From assembly GCA_963681505.1 (NCBI GenBank), contig OY811982.1, positions 4,648,237 to 4,712,236 on the forward strand: a stretch of 64,000 nucleotides of DNA. The letters are read 5' to 3'. The notes under the pieces are model-generated. The model was not told the origin of the DNA. It did no database searches and saw nothing but the letters and a program-made list of their open reading frames with translations. Both the position numbers and the translations under genes were made by a program. The DNA is from Eunapius fragilis (Eukaryota > Porifera > Demospongiae > Spongillida > Spongillidae). Position 1 is the stretch's first letter. Every line of letters starts with the position of its first letter. Positions 1 through 10,900 of the stretch are shown here, in pieces.

Positions 1-1826
1 GACAGACTCGTTTATCTAATACTTCATACACTTTATAAGGTCCCAGCCACCTTTGCTTCAGCTTATCTCCCTTCTTAGAGTCTCGATGGTTGTTTCTAAG
101 AAGTACAACATCCCCTGGACCCAATTCCTACAGATTTAATGGGTATTGCATTATATAACAGTGTAGTATGCAGTACATATATACCTTCAGATTGCAATGT
201 TTTTTGTCATAGTAATACTTGTCCTTTTCCTGTGCCTTCTTTATATTCATTTCCACTTTTTGAGTTATTGCACCCTTGATCTTATGAATCTCATTTGCAT
301 AAAGAACTATCTCATTGACATTCTGGTGACTATTTCCATGATGGCTAATTCTGCTGTGTGTGCTACCCTTGCCATTATTGTGACTAGAATTACCATCACT
401 GACATCATACTCATCACATCCACCGACATCATACTCATCACATCCATCACCTATTTTTATATCACCATCATTTTTATCCTCACCATCACTCTTTCTATCA
501 CCATCGACACATTCATTATACTCATCACATCCATCACCTCTTTTTGTATCACCATCATTATTATCCTCACCATCATTCTTTCTATCACAATCAATATGAA
601 CACAATCACTTCCATCATCATTTTGAGGTGTATTTTCACTCACGGCACCATTGCCAATGTCTTCTGCTTTTAATGCGTACTCCATATCAATAGGTAACTT
701 CGGTTTTCTACAATGTACATGTATGTATAGGATTGCGGTAATGAAAAGGGCTATATACAACTGCATGATACTTACCGACAGTACATGACTTCAAAGGGTG
801 TAAGTTTTGTGGCTTTTTGTACACTGGTCCGATACGCAAATAGGATAGCTGACAGATGATCATCCCAGTCATTTTGATTGCTATTGACAAGTTTAATAAG
901 TGATGCTTGCAGTGTCTGATTGAATCGTTCAGTTAAACCATTTGTTTGCGGGTGATATGCAGAAGAAACTTTGTGTTTGGTTCCTGTACATTGAAAGAGT
1001 TCGTGTTGGACTGCATTAACGAATTCTCTCCCCTGATCTGATATTATGACCTCACAACATCCTAGCCTATATATGTCAAAGAAATGATGAATTTTAAAAA
1101 GTCATGCTATATGAAATATACTTACCTGCAGAAACACTCATACAAAAACAATGCTACTCCATGAGCAGTCTTATCTTTAAGTGGTGCAGCTTCTGGCCAT
1201 TTGCTAAAATAATCAACCAAAGTCACCACATACTTATTTCCATTGACAGTTGTGGGCAGTGGACCTATGAGGTCAATACCAACCTATTGCACAAAATTAG
1301 CCAATATGCTATGCATAATTTAGTATTCATGACGAATAAAGACCAACCTGATGCCACACATTTGGAACAGGAACTATTGGATGGAGTTTGCTGTTAGATT
1401 TGGGAAATTTTGCATTCATTTTTTGACACTGCTCGCAGTGCTGAACCAATTTTCTGATTTCTTCGTTCATATTTCGCCAATAAAAACGACTTGAAACCTT
1501 CTCAATTGTTTTATCTCTGCCCAGATGGCACCCTACAGCCCAATCCATGGGACACTGACAAGTTATAAAGTTTATATGTACATACCTTCTATTCCAAAAT
1601 GGCATGACTCAAGTATCCGCCTTTTTTCATTGTCTGATCGTACGCATATCTTCCACTGTGGTGCCTCGTCAATACCATCTTTCTTGTAGTATAACATTCC
1701 AGTTTCAAACTTGAAATTGTTTTTACACTTGCGTCTAAAATTCGCCTTCTCGCCCTTTGTCATACCCTTAGGATACTGGCTGCTACGTAAATACATCTCC
1801 ACAGCGGTGAACTCATCATCCGCCAT
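1..1826 (-). CDS. Ginger/KRBA2-like DDE integrase-transposase gene, six exons seen, 3' end outside window
   Basis: This gene encodes a cut-and-paste transposase with a retroviral-type integrase fold, or a gene domesticated from one. Exons on the minus strand are 1826-1586, 1532-1348, 1283-1126, 1066-776, 707-185 and 127-1. All introns are GT-AG, 53-68 bases, and every splice phase agrees. In order one sees an N-terminal segment starting MADDEF, an H2C2 zinc finger (CHLGRDKT ... CEQCQKMN), and the integrase core with D in GIDLIGPL, D in SDQGREF and E in TNGLTERF. Thirty-five residues separate the last two (DD35E). An acidic Asp/Gly-rich linker and a GPY/F-type end (GPGDVVLL ... WLGPYKVYEVLD) follow. 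No stop or frameshift interrupts the visible exons. The start at 1826 was chosen as the methionine closest to the conserved region; 21 more codons are open upstream. It could be an active Ginger element or a host gene. Confidence 0.82.
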
Positions 1827-1875
1827 CGTAGCTCTCTTAAAGCGCACCAAAAAAAAACGTGGTTCAAACAATTCC

Positions 1876-1972
1876 AGCTGGGGAGTCATATATGCCTTGT
1901 GGGAGTCATTAGTACCTTAGGTGTCAATGACTGGGGGAGTCATTTATGCCTGGGAGTCAATTATGCCTCTGA
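1876..1972. repeat. Short direct repeats GGGAGTCATTTATGCC just upstream of the Ginger-like gene
   Basis: Four imperfect copies of a roughly 16-base motif (GGGAGTCATATATGCC, GGGAGTCATTAGTACC, GGGAGTCATTTATGCC, GGGAGTCAATTATGCC) lie 50-150 bases upstream of the start of the integrase gene. Subterminal transposase-binding repeats often look like this, so the block may mark the 5' end of the element. The opposite end is outside the window, so terminal inverted repeats cannot be checked. Confidence 0.5.
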
Positions 1973-1989
1973 CACCGGCATACACGAGG

Positions 1990-3130
1990 CAACATGTTGC
2001 GTGCAACACTATGAATTTTTGTAAATTTCAAAATATCAGTGAACTAATGTTTTACTGAAAATATCATTGCATTCCGTAAATTATGTACCCTGGCCAGGGC
2101 ACTTTTGTGAGCTTTCCCGAGAAAATAGTCAGTACATTTGAGAAACTTGTGCCCGATCTGGCTATCCAAAGGGTAAAAATACGTTTAACAATAAGAAGAG
2201 TCATTTGTGGAGCAATTCCATTCAACACGGATATATCTGAGCTTCGACCCAAACAAACTTGCGAGCCATTTGCTCCTACAACACATGCACAACACATAAG
2301 AAATTTTGATCATGCCACTAATATGCATCCCTGATTCAATATATGTCCTCAAATATTCTAGAATCCTGATCACTTTTCTGGGAAAAGTACACAAAAAGTA
2401 CGCTTTTTGGATATCATTATATGATATATTTACGATTTACAATGCCAGAACCCTTCGCAGGGACTCCAGAACGTTACTAAGCCACACTACCAACTACGTA
2501 ATCTATATGGGAACTCCCAAAATGGATTTATAATGTTTCCTGTCCAGGAAAATGCCACAACCACTACCCGATCACGTGGTAGCTATGACCGCTCACTGGC
2601 TCAACTGAAACTCTGTAAAAAGAATAGTTAAAGGATTCTTTGATGTCAAAGAGGCTGTCCTCACACAGTTATAGGCTATATAACGCCGAAAGAAGCTCCC
2701 TAGGCTACAGAAGGATGTTTAACAGCTCACACGCCCGCCAAAGGATTTGATGCGAAGCACGGTCATGTAACGGAACGTGACGTCACGTCACGTAAATGTA
2801 TATACCGTTTCCAATCCCTGTATTCTATAATCTATGATGCCAGTGGGTTAAGCAATAGCATTTCTCTTTTTGCATACTCTCCTTGATGTCCAATTCTAAA
2901 TCATTGAGTGTAAGCGCATGAAATCTGTCTTCTCCCATCGTGCTTCGAGGTGCATTTCAACAAGAAGTTTGCATGCTCTCAGCACAACCAGAGATCATAT
3001 ATATGATCTCTGGCACAACTATATACTACTGAAGTCAAAAGCAACAGATGAATTATTTTAGTAATTTTGGTTACATCAATGGCATGTTCTTCTGCCTTTC
3101 AGGGTTTCAGCAAGTCTACTAGGTTTATCA
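1990..3130. other. No gene recognised
   Basis: This stretch is AT-rich, with no open frame resembling a known protein and no convincing splice pattern. Near 2770-2800 there is a CpG-containing palindromic run (repeated ACGTGACG/CGTCACGT with one TGACGTCA core, the CRE/ATF consensus). That is only a motif match and shows no function. Confidence 0.6.
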
Positions 3131-3823
3131 GCTTGACTTCACCACAAACATGTCCATAGTGAAAACTCCTGTTAAAGGGAATCTGCATGTAGCGTTCTAA
3201 ATCAGAACTACCTGGTGAATGTTCAATATAAGACACAGCCCCTGAACTGCCTGTCTAGAAAGATCTCCAAACCGCCTATTAAATTGCTTCGGCATAATTT
3301 GACGTCAAGTCCAACAACGCTCAATGCTTCAATGGCATTGTGGCACAGTGCTTCACCAGTTGTGAAAATACAGGATAAACTCCTGTAGCTGTTCCACTAG
3401 TTTATTACCCTCTACATAACATAATACCAAACCAAGTTGTTCGCAGTTGCTGATGTAGTTACTTTATCACACTGGATGCCATAGTATGATCCTACTGCCT
3501 GTTCCTTTATTTTTTCTACTATCTTACTTTGTAAGAATTCTTCAACACAAAGCTGTAGCTCGTTGTGAGTTGTTTTAGATGCAAGTCTCTGAATGATACT
3601 CAAGGACTTTGTCACCAGCATCAACTCGAAGAGCAAGCAGTGCCTTGAAGTTACCTTTACAGATACTTGTCAATTCACTGTCCCTCAAAAATGCCAACAT
3701 TTTTGAATTGCAATGATATTTGCAGGATGCATGATTCCTGATTTCTAGTGGATCCTTCCAGTTTTTATTTGGCTCGAGATTAGTTTGTTCATGTGATGGT
3801 GCGAAAGTCAGAGAAAAGCACAC
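3130..3823 (-). pseudogene. hAT transposase fragment (DUF4371/ZMYM1-like), frameshifted
   Basis: Two overlapping minus-strand frames (3823-3575 and 3636-3412) together read like the middle of a hAT transposase of the TTF-zinc-finger/DUF4371 type. Visible motifs are NWKDPLEIRNH, a LLALRVDAGD segment, a TTHNELQLC segment and YYGIQCDKVTTSATANNL, where the family has the first catalytic Asp region. The two halves are in different frames, so there is at least one frameshift. Further minus-strand fragments down to about 3130 (PKQFNRRFGDLSRQ) may be later parts of the same copy. The zinc finger is missing. This is a decayed element, not a gene. Confidence 0.6.
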
Positions 3824-3903
3824 ACCCCAAGCAATATATATATTGCTTGGGGTGTGTGCTTTTCTCTGATATTGCTTGGGGTGTGTGCTTTTCTCTGACT
3901 TTC
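3803..3903. repeat. Near-perfect palindrome with one arm duplicated
   Basis: A left arm of about 33 bases (GAAAGTCAGAGAAAAGCACA and onward to GCAATATA) is followed by its reverse complement, and then the reverse complement is repeated once more in tandem. Read directly from the sequence. It sits at the upstream border of the hAT fragment and could form a stable hairpin. Confidence 0.85.
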
Positions 3904-3909
3904 ATATAT

Positions 3910-4690
3910 ATATAAACCATTATATAATTCTTTAGTCACTTTTGCAATATCTTTTAAAGTATCCACCCTGATATTGTTTGTCCTTGTATTGTCTGAAAGG
4001 GAACTTGAAATTTGTATCTAGTTCACTACACTGCTTCATCACTAAAGCATTTGATAGTGTAGTCACTGATATATCTTTTAGAAGTGCAGATGCCAAACTT
4101 GCATGCAGGGTGTTTGATTGATTAAAGTTCGTTGCTAATTGGCATTGCTTTAAAGTAAAAATTATTCCACATGAATGTCTTACATTGTGTCATCAATATT
4201 ATGCAATACTTGTTGGTTATAATTAATGTTGTTAATTCTTTCTGCACAAGATATATATATATATATATGCATACAGTAGGTAATTTACATGAATTTTTAA
4301 AATAGATATTCAAGCTAAAAAAGTACCGTAGCTGGAAAGAGTGTGAGAAATGCAATATCATATGTGCTGATATCGTTCATATTATGAACAATAATGTACG
4401 TTTTGTAACAATAAAAAAGAGACGCGGTAGTCAATACATTACAATAGGAGCGGTTTAAAAAAAATTGGCACGTTGTGGTTTCGAATGATATAGCACTGTA
4501 AATTCTAACTTTCTGAGAAGTTAGAGGCTGTTGGTATGTTACACATGCAATATGATAACGGTTTTGCATATTATATGCTTGAATATATTGCACAACAATA
4601 GTTGTAGATAATTACAATGGAGCACTTTTATATACAATCATGATAAAACAAGTACACTATCCATCGAACTCAAGGTCACCTATGATATAA
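3910..4690. other. No gene recognised; AT-rich spacer inside hAT debris
   Basis: The sequence has TA microsatellite tracts (for example around 4250-4268) and no open frame I recognise. It separates two minus-strand hAT fragments that lie in the wrong order to be one copy. Confidence 0.55.
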
Positions 4691-5110
4691 TCAACTAGTA
4701 ATTTATCGACTTTGACATTTATTTTCTATTTTGGCACCTTCATATTGATTCATTTTGACTAATTCCAACATTAGAATGAAAGTTGGAGAGCTGCGTGGCC
4801 AAATGTTTTTGGTTGAAGTTATTAGTATACAACTGTAAAACATCAAGCATTGCACAGCAGTTCTCTTCCAATTTGCACAGCACCTTATAACCACCTAGAT
4901 CAAAGCGTTGATTTGTTGTGTTTATAACATGATTTAAGACCTCATAGTATTTCTTCAGGACTGTAAACCCATCTTAATTGTTGTTTGCATTTCGGGAATT
5001 GAGAATCCCACTTCATATATAATATCTTTGGCTTGAATCCGCGTTTCACCCAGGGCTTCATGATTATCTTCAATTGAAGTCAAAGTAGCAGCATGAACAG
5101 TTCAATGGGT
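4690..5110 (-). pseudogene. hAT transposase C-terminal fragment
   Basis: In mixed minus-strand frames one can read EALGETRIQAKDII, then TTNQRFDLGGYKVLCKLEE, then NQKHLATQLSNFHSN. This order is typical of the region before the dimerisation domain in DUF4371-type hAT transposases. Stops and frameshifts are frequent. Because it lies upstream (in minus-strand sense) of the N-terminal half at 3412-3823, the two must be separate copies or a rearranged copy. Confidence 0.5.
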
Positions 5111-6540
5111 AGGAGCTAGCAACCATTCCTGGTGAATATAAAGCAGTGTCATTTTTTCAAAAATCACATGCTATTGCAAAGATGTTTTGATTATTTCCAT
5201 AGTGTCTAATGTACCTCAAAGGATTACATTTGTCTCTACTGTGTCTTGAATTACAATGGGGGTTCAGATAATGCTTTCTGCAGAGATGGAGTCAAATGCT
5301 GTGGAAGGTAAGTTGATCATTAACAAACCGAATGCAGAAAACTAGCTGTTCAGTGTAGATCTCATCAACCCTTATAAAGAAATATCTATCTGTTGGCTCC
5401 TCAGTAATACCATATAGAGCCATTGTTTTTAAACTTCATTCTGAGAATAGACTTGTAAATCAATCCTGTGACTTTTGCAGCCAGGCCTCAAGATATGGTA
5501 TATTTATTTCTTGAAGGTCAGGAACTGCATGAAGTTACTGTCTATCTTTCCACTGCCATACTATTGTCTAGGGGTGCTCAATGCAAAGGAAGCTCTTGAC
5601 GAGCAAGTTGTGAACTTTTGAAAGCATATACGGTTGTGAGCTTTTTTTCTTTACTCATTTGCAAACTAAACATGCCAGCAGCATTGTGATGTTAAACAGT
5701 TTTTTTTTCATCGTTTCTATAGACCTGTTTGATGCAGCCAGAATGACTAAATTAGTTATCCATATATCCTGTCATTGGCATTTTGTGCTGAACAGCAGTA
5801 GCACAATAGAAACAGAGAACAGTGTCTTCCCCTTGAATATAACTCAACCATGGATATCTCAAGAATCCCCTGCAACTGCATCACTTTCACTTTGTCACCT
5901 TTTTTGCACCATACATCATAGCCCACAGTCCAATTCCAATTCCAATTAGTGGTGCCAAATTTTCGATGATTGTCACTACATGTACTTCTTACATTCCTAT
6001 TTACCTTGATGTTTATACAATGATCATGCAAAAAAAGGCTACAACACAATTGACTGCATTGTGCTCATCTTCTTGCATACACATTGGGCTTGTGAGTTAC
6101 ATGTTTATCTATGCTTCAAACGAGCAACCTCATTTGATCAAATCTGATCAAATCTACTGGTTTTGATCTACTCTTTAAAAACGTTAACCAAGGATATGAA
6201 GTTCATTAAAATACATGTACATATTTATTGTCTGAATTTATGAAGTGAATGGTGTGCTTTTACAAGGATCGAGCCTCAGATTGTTTATATGTATTTCATT
6301 CGATCCATGTCAGATAGTACATGTACGTGTAAATGTGTGTACTGCTACCTGTGTAGAATTACAATTGTATTATCAAAGATATACCTCAGGCAACAGAAGC
6401 AACACCTTGTCATTCCCACACTAGACCCTAGAAATCCGTTTCACTTTCCATATCTGATAATTGAATATTTGATTGGTTTGATAGGTTTGTTGCATTACTA
6501 CCATTGTTGTGTTTTTATCTAATGTGATAAAGACAATAAT
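5110..6540. other. No gene recognised
   Basis: Intergenic, AT-rich sequence. Open frames here are short and have no recognisable motif. No repeat structure stood out apart from short ACATGTAC palindromes, which recur throughout the window. Confidence 0.55.
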
Positions 6541-6619
6541 GCTAGCCTCTTATGTGACGGACATCAAGAGCCTTGATGGGGCAATGCTAGGCTTGCACAG
6601 CTGATGACCCAGCCATCGT

Positions 6620-7632
6620 TTCAAGGCAACTGGTTTCTGGAGGCTTCAAATAGAGGTGCAAGACTGGTGATGGGAGCATGCGAGGATGATACTGAGATTT
6701 CCTTTAACCCCTTCCCTCTCCCAGCATCACTAAAACCAGCATTAGAAGTGTTCGGTTGTGTACATCCGATCATCAATTTGGCAGAAGGACATCAGCAGGT
6801 GTGGTATGCAGGTGGTCATGTCCTAGCCCACTTCCAGCTTCAATACTAGCACTGACACCTGCAAGACAGCATGTCTGCACAAAGGTATCCCTTAGCTGAT
6901 TGTGCCGCGACACAACATCCCCTCCAAATTTACAAGTAACAGCATGGTGGCCAAGGAGATCGAGCATGTTGTGGGGACACATTGCACATCTGGACCCAGA
7001 AGATGTATCCATTCCTAGCCACCATTTGATAGCCACCTGGATTTCTTCAGGATCTAGATGGTTGCCAACAACCATGAAGATGCGTGCGCAGAGGACACAG
7101 ACATAAGTCTTGCTTTGTCAGCTGCAGAACTGTTGTCGATGAGCTCTGGTTGAACATTGCAGTTTCCAATTTAGAGGAGAGAAGTTGCTGTCGATGTGGG
7201 TGGTCAAAAACCTCCTCAATGGACAAGGCATCATTAGATATTACTTTAGCATTAAAGGCTGTCAGTGCATGCAATAGGTTAGTATTGGTGACTAAGGAAG
7301 AGCCAGTACTGCTGACAGAAGCAATGTATGCTGCAGAGCAGTGATGGGCAAGTGATCTGAAGCCTAGTCCATCGTGGCGAAGGGCTCAGCTGAGCTTGTT
7401 CTCTGGCTTTGGGTGGCATCTCAATTGCCAGGTACTCCGAAAGACAGTTCATAACATCTTGATCAAACAAATCAAGTTCATCTGTTGCTATTGTTGGGAG
7501 TGTAGTGCGAGCTATGTGAGATAGCTTGCTAAAACTACCACACTTACGTAACAGTGTATGAGCTACATGTGGATCTTGCAGAGCAACCTTTTCAAATATT
7601 TCATAACACATGAATAATATTTCATAACACAT
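6620..7632 (-). pseudogene. Non-LTR retrotransposon C-terminal region (post-RT segment and endonuclease-like tail), copy A
   Basis: Minus-strand frames contain, in order, LLRKCGSFSKLSHIARTT, a LFDQDVMNCLSEYL segment, an AQLSPSP segment, then a region ending in a zinc-knuckle-like CAMCPHNMLDLLGHHAVTC with FGGDVVSRHNQLRD, then an IEAGSGLG ... PADVLL stretch. These are the landmarks that follow the RT thumb in LINE-type elements with a restriction-like endonuclease-type C-terminus. At least two frameshifts separate the pieces and the RT palm is absent, consistent with a 5'-truncated dead insertion. Two relatives occur at 16.0-17.2 and 38.0-38.4 kb. The family name is inference from motif order. 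Confidence 0.62.
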
Positions 7633-7929
7633 GAGCGTTGTGTAAATGAATAATACTCACACAGGCTATATCTGGTGTAGACTGTAAGATCCACGGTTAA
7701 ATGAATGTGGTGGATCACTGTATCATATGAATGTTAAATTTAAATTTGCATTACATGTCAGAGGGTCTTGAAGCACAACATTGCAGTACATGAAACCAAT
7801 AATTTTTAAACCAATTTATGCATGTAATGGCACCTTTTTATCATGCTTTATGTGACATTTTTCATCACCTGCAATGCAGTTCTTAATTTATGTTGGAAGG
7901 AAATGCATAATTCAATTTCTTTACACTAG

Positions 7930-10900
7930 CATGTGAAGGTTGTGCAAGAAAACCCTCCAGCAGTTGTGTCTGTGCAGACTGCTAATAAGCCCACCCTGAG
8001 ATATTTGATTAAAGAAAATAAAATCAGCACTGGTCATCGGGAACAAACCCCACTTCACATTGCTTGTCAAAAGAATAACTTGGAGGTGGTTAAAAGGCTT
8101 GTGGAAATAGAAGAAGAGGATCCTAACAATATAGATGAACATGGGAACACCCCTGTTCATGTAGCTGTAATGAATGGTTGCCTCGATGTTCTTAAGTATC
8201 TTATTGAAGAACAGAAGTGTAACTCAGGAGTTCAAGGTGAACATGGCAGAACTCCCATTCATGCTGCTTGTGAAAAGAATGATAATCTACCATTAATGAA
8301 GTACCTGGTGGAAGAACAAGGCGAGAATCCCAATGTAAAGGATGATAATGGAAACACTCCTCTTCATGTGTCTGTAATATGTGGCAGTTTAGATATTCTG
8401 AAGTATCTAATTGAGCAGTGTAAGTGTAATCCTAAATGTCCTGGTGCATTTGGTGGAAGTCTTCTTCATCATGCTCGCAATGTGGATATAGTTAGATACT
8501 TAGTAGAAGAACAAGGGTGTGATCTTTACAAAAAAGATGATGGGGGAGACACATGTATTAATGTTGCTGCGTATAACAGACGCCTAGAAATTCTACGGTA
8601 CCTTATTGGAGAGCGAAAATGCAATCCAAGTTGTATAGGTATGTGGAATAGAACTCCTCTTCACGCTGCTTGCCAAAAAGAGAATAACCTTTCTGTGGTG
8701 ATGTACCTGGTAGAGCAAGGTGGAGACATTTTCAGAAAAGATGTATTTGGGATCCTCCCTGTTGATATTGCTACTATGTTTGCCAATCATTCTGTTATGC
8801 AGTTTTTAAAGCAGAAGATGGGGCTAGCCATTGAACCTATTGGATCTGTAAGGATTGAATTTTTCTTTGGTACATTTTATGTTCCTATTTTTGTCAGCTT
8901 TTGCCTCCAGGATCGGGATATGCCTTCAAGAGTGGTTCTAATACTCAATATGAGTATGTTGACAGGAATCAAATCCCAGTGAAACTTGTTAGTTAAAGTA
9001 CTTGAACATCATTTCCAATATGACCTCCATGTATTTCTATTTTCTATTGATAGTATCATCATAACATAAAAGAACATCTTGGACCAATGCTAGTAAGTTA
9101 AGTGTATAACATTATGGGTTGTATGCTCTCTCACGTTTTTGGACAAGCGTAACATTACATTGCACATGTGTAATGTTAAGGGACTAACATATGGCACAAT
9201 TTATATTACAGAGCTCATATGACTCATTATGTCTTGAAGGTCTACTGAAATGTCTGAAGCGTTTCCTATTTTATAGTATGGTTAGACATTGAAACAACAT
9301 TAGGCAAGGGCACATTTGCAGGAGGCAGAATTGATATTTATGCTTTATTCAATGGTTTAAAGAGAATCTACAAATCACTAGTTTAGTAGTATGCATAATT
9401 CATACCATACATATTATTATTGATATAGAACTCACGTACAAAAAGCAAACATAATGTGCTTCATTTCTTGTTCAGCTTTAAATAACTGTGCATTCTTATT
9501 AAATTCAGTTGTCAGAGTCTGTCGCAGGTATGCCCTATCCAAAATTGTTTGGTCATGGGGGGGGGGGGGGTAAGAACTACGTAATATTACTTTGAAGAAA
9601 AATAGTATTATTCATGTGAAGGGTGTGTCAATGTTGTGGCATTTATCAAATTGATTATGGATTTTGGTATTTGCATGTATCTATATAATGAAGTTGCATT
9701 GTTTCAATGTACATGCAACCTGAGAAAGGTAATTTCTTTGCAGACAGATTGGAACATTTTCCAAACAGCAACTGGAGGGATCAAATTTATAAATTGCAGT
9801 AAGTCGATATGAAATTTGTCATTATGATTCAATTAATTTTGTTTCAGAATCATATGAAGCTATTGATGAAGATCCAAGATCAGTAGCACAGCGGTATGAG
9901 CTAGCACTGAGAGAAGGTTATGTTAGTGCTAGCTTCTTAAAGGTATTAGTGATTGGATCAGCTGGTGTTGGAAAAACACATTTATTGCATCTATTATTTA
10001 ATCAATCACCACCCGTGATTAGAGATAGTACAGCAATGCTTGTGAGGCCAATGCAAGCAATTCAAACAATTTGTAAACCTAATAATTCATTTGAACAAGT
10101 TACTGAAGAAGAGTTACATAAATTGCTAGCAGAAGAAATAAATAAAATTTCTTTACCAATGACTTCATATGATCAGCATATCAAAGATGTGTCGGACATT
10201 TCATCTGTAACAAATCAGTCCAACAATGAATGTGAGGAACACCATAAATCAGCTGTTTTTAATAGCAAGTCTTTTCATGAATCTAATTTTGTAGAAAAAT
10301 TGATTCCATGTATTGCAACCTACAAAGATGCCCCTTTACTTGATATTAATTGGGTTTATTTTATTGATTCTGGAGGTCAACCACAATTTCATCAACTTTT
10401 ATCATTTTTTGTGTTCAACACTGATCTGAACATATTTGTCTTTCGATTATGTGACCGGCTAAGCGACAATCCCACCATTACATTTTATGAGAAGGGATCA
10501 CCTCTCTATTCCTCAACATCAGTGTTGTCAAACACTGATATCCTCCAATGTTGTATACAAGCAACACAAACATTGGATGAAAATGGACAGTCAAAACTGT
10601 TGATAGTGGGTACACATAGAGACAGGGAAAATGAATGCGAAGGAGAAACAAAAGACAATAAGAATAATACGCTGATGAGACTCATCCCATCGGCAATGAA
10701 AAAGAAGCTGGTGTATAGTAGTGTAAGCGATAGCAATGTAAATTCAATTTTTTCATTGAATGCAAAAAACCCTGATGATGAAGACCAAAATACTGTAACC
10801 AAAATAACCAGAGAAGTTTGGAGTTTGCAAGACAGTGCTGTTAGGTCTAAGAAGAAAATACCAATACGATGGCTTGCCTTTCATCAAGAACTTCAGATAA

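Noticed and set aside
197..673. Ile/Thr-rich plus-strand frame
   Set aside because: It is antisense to the acidic exon of the Ginger-like gene, whose splice phases and motifs support the minus strand.
8911..8982. Continuation of the ankyrin frame through 8848-8982
   Set aside because: GTAAGG follows the last ankyrin repeat. Splicing to 8898 gives a reading (SGYAFKSG...) that can continue to the Roc exon, so the unspliced reading is thought to be intron.
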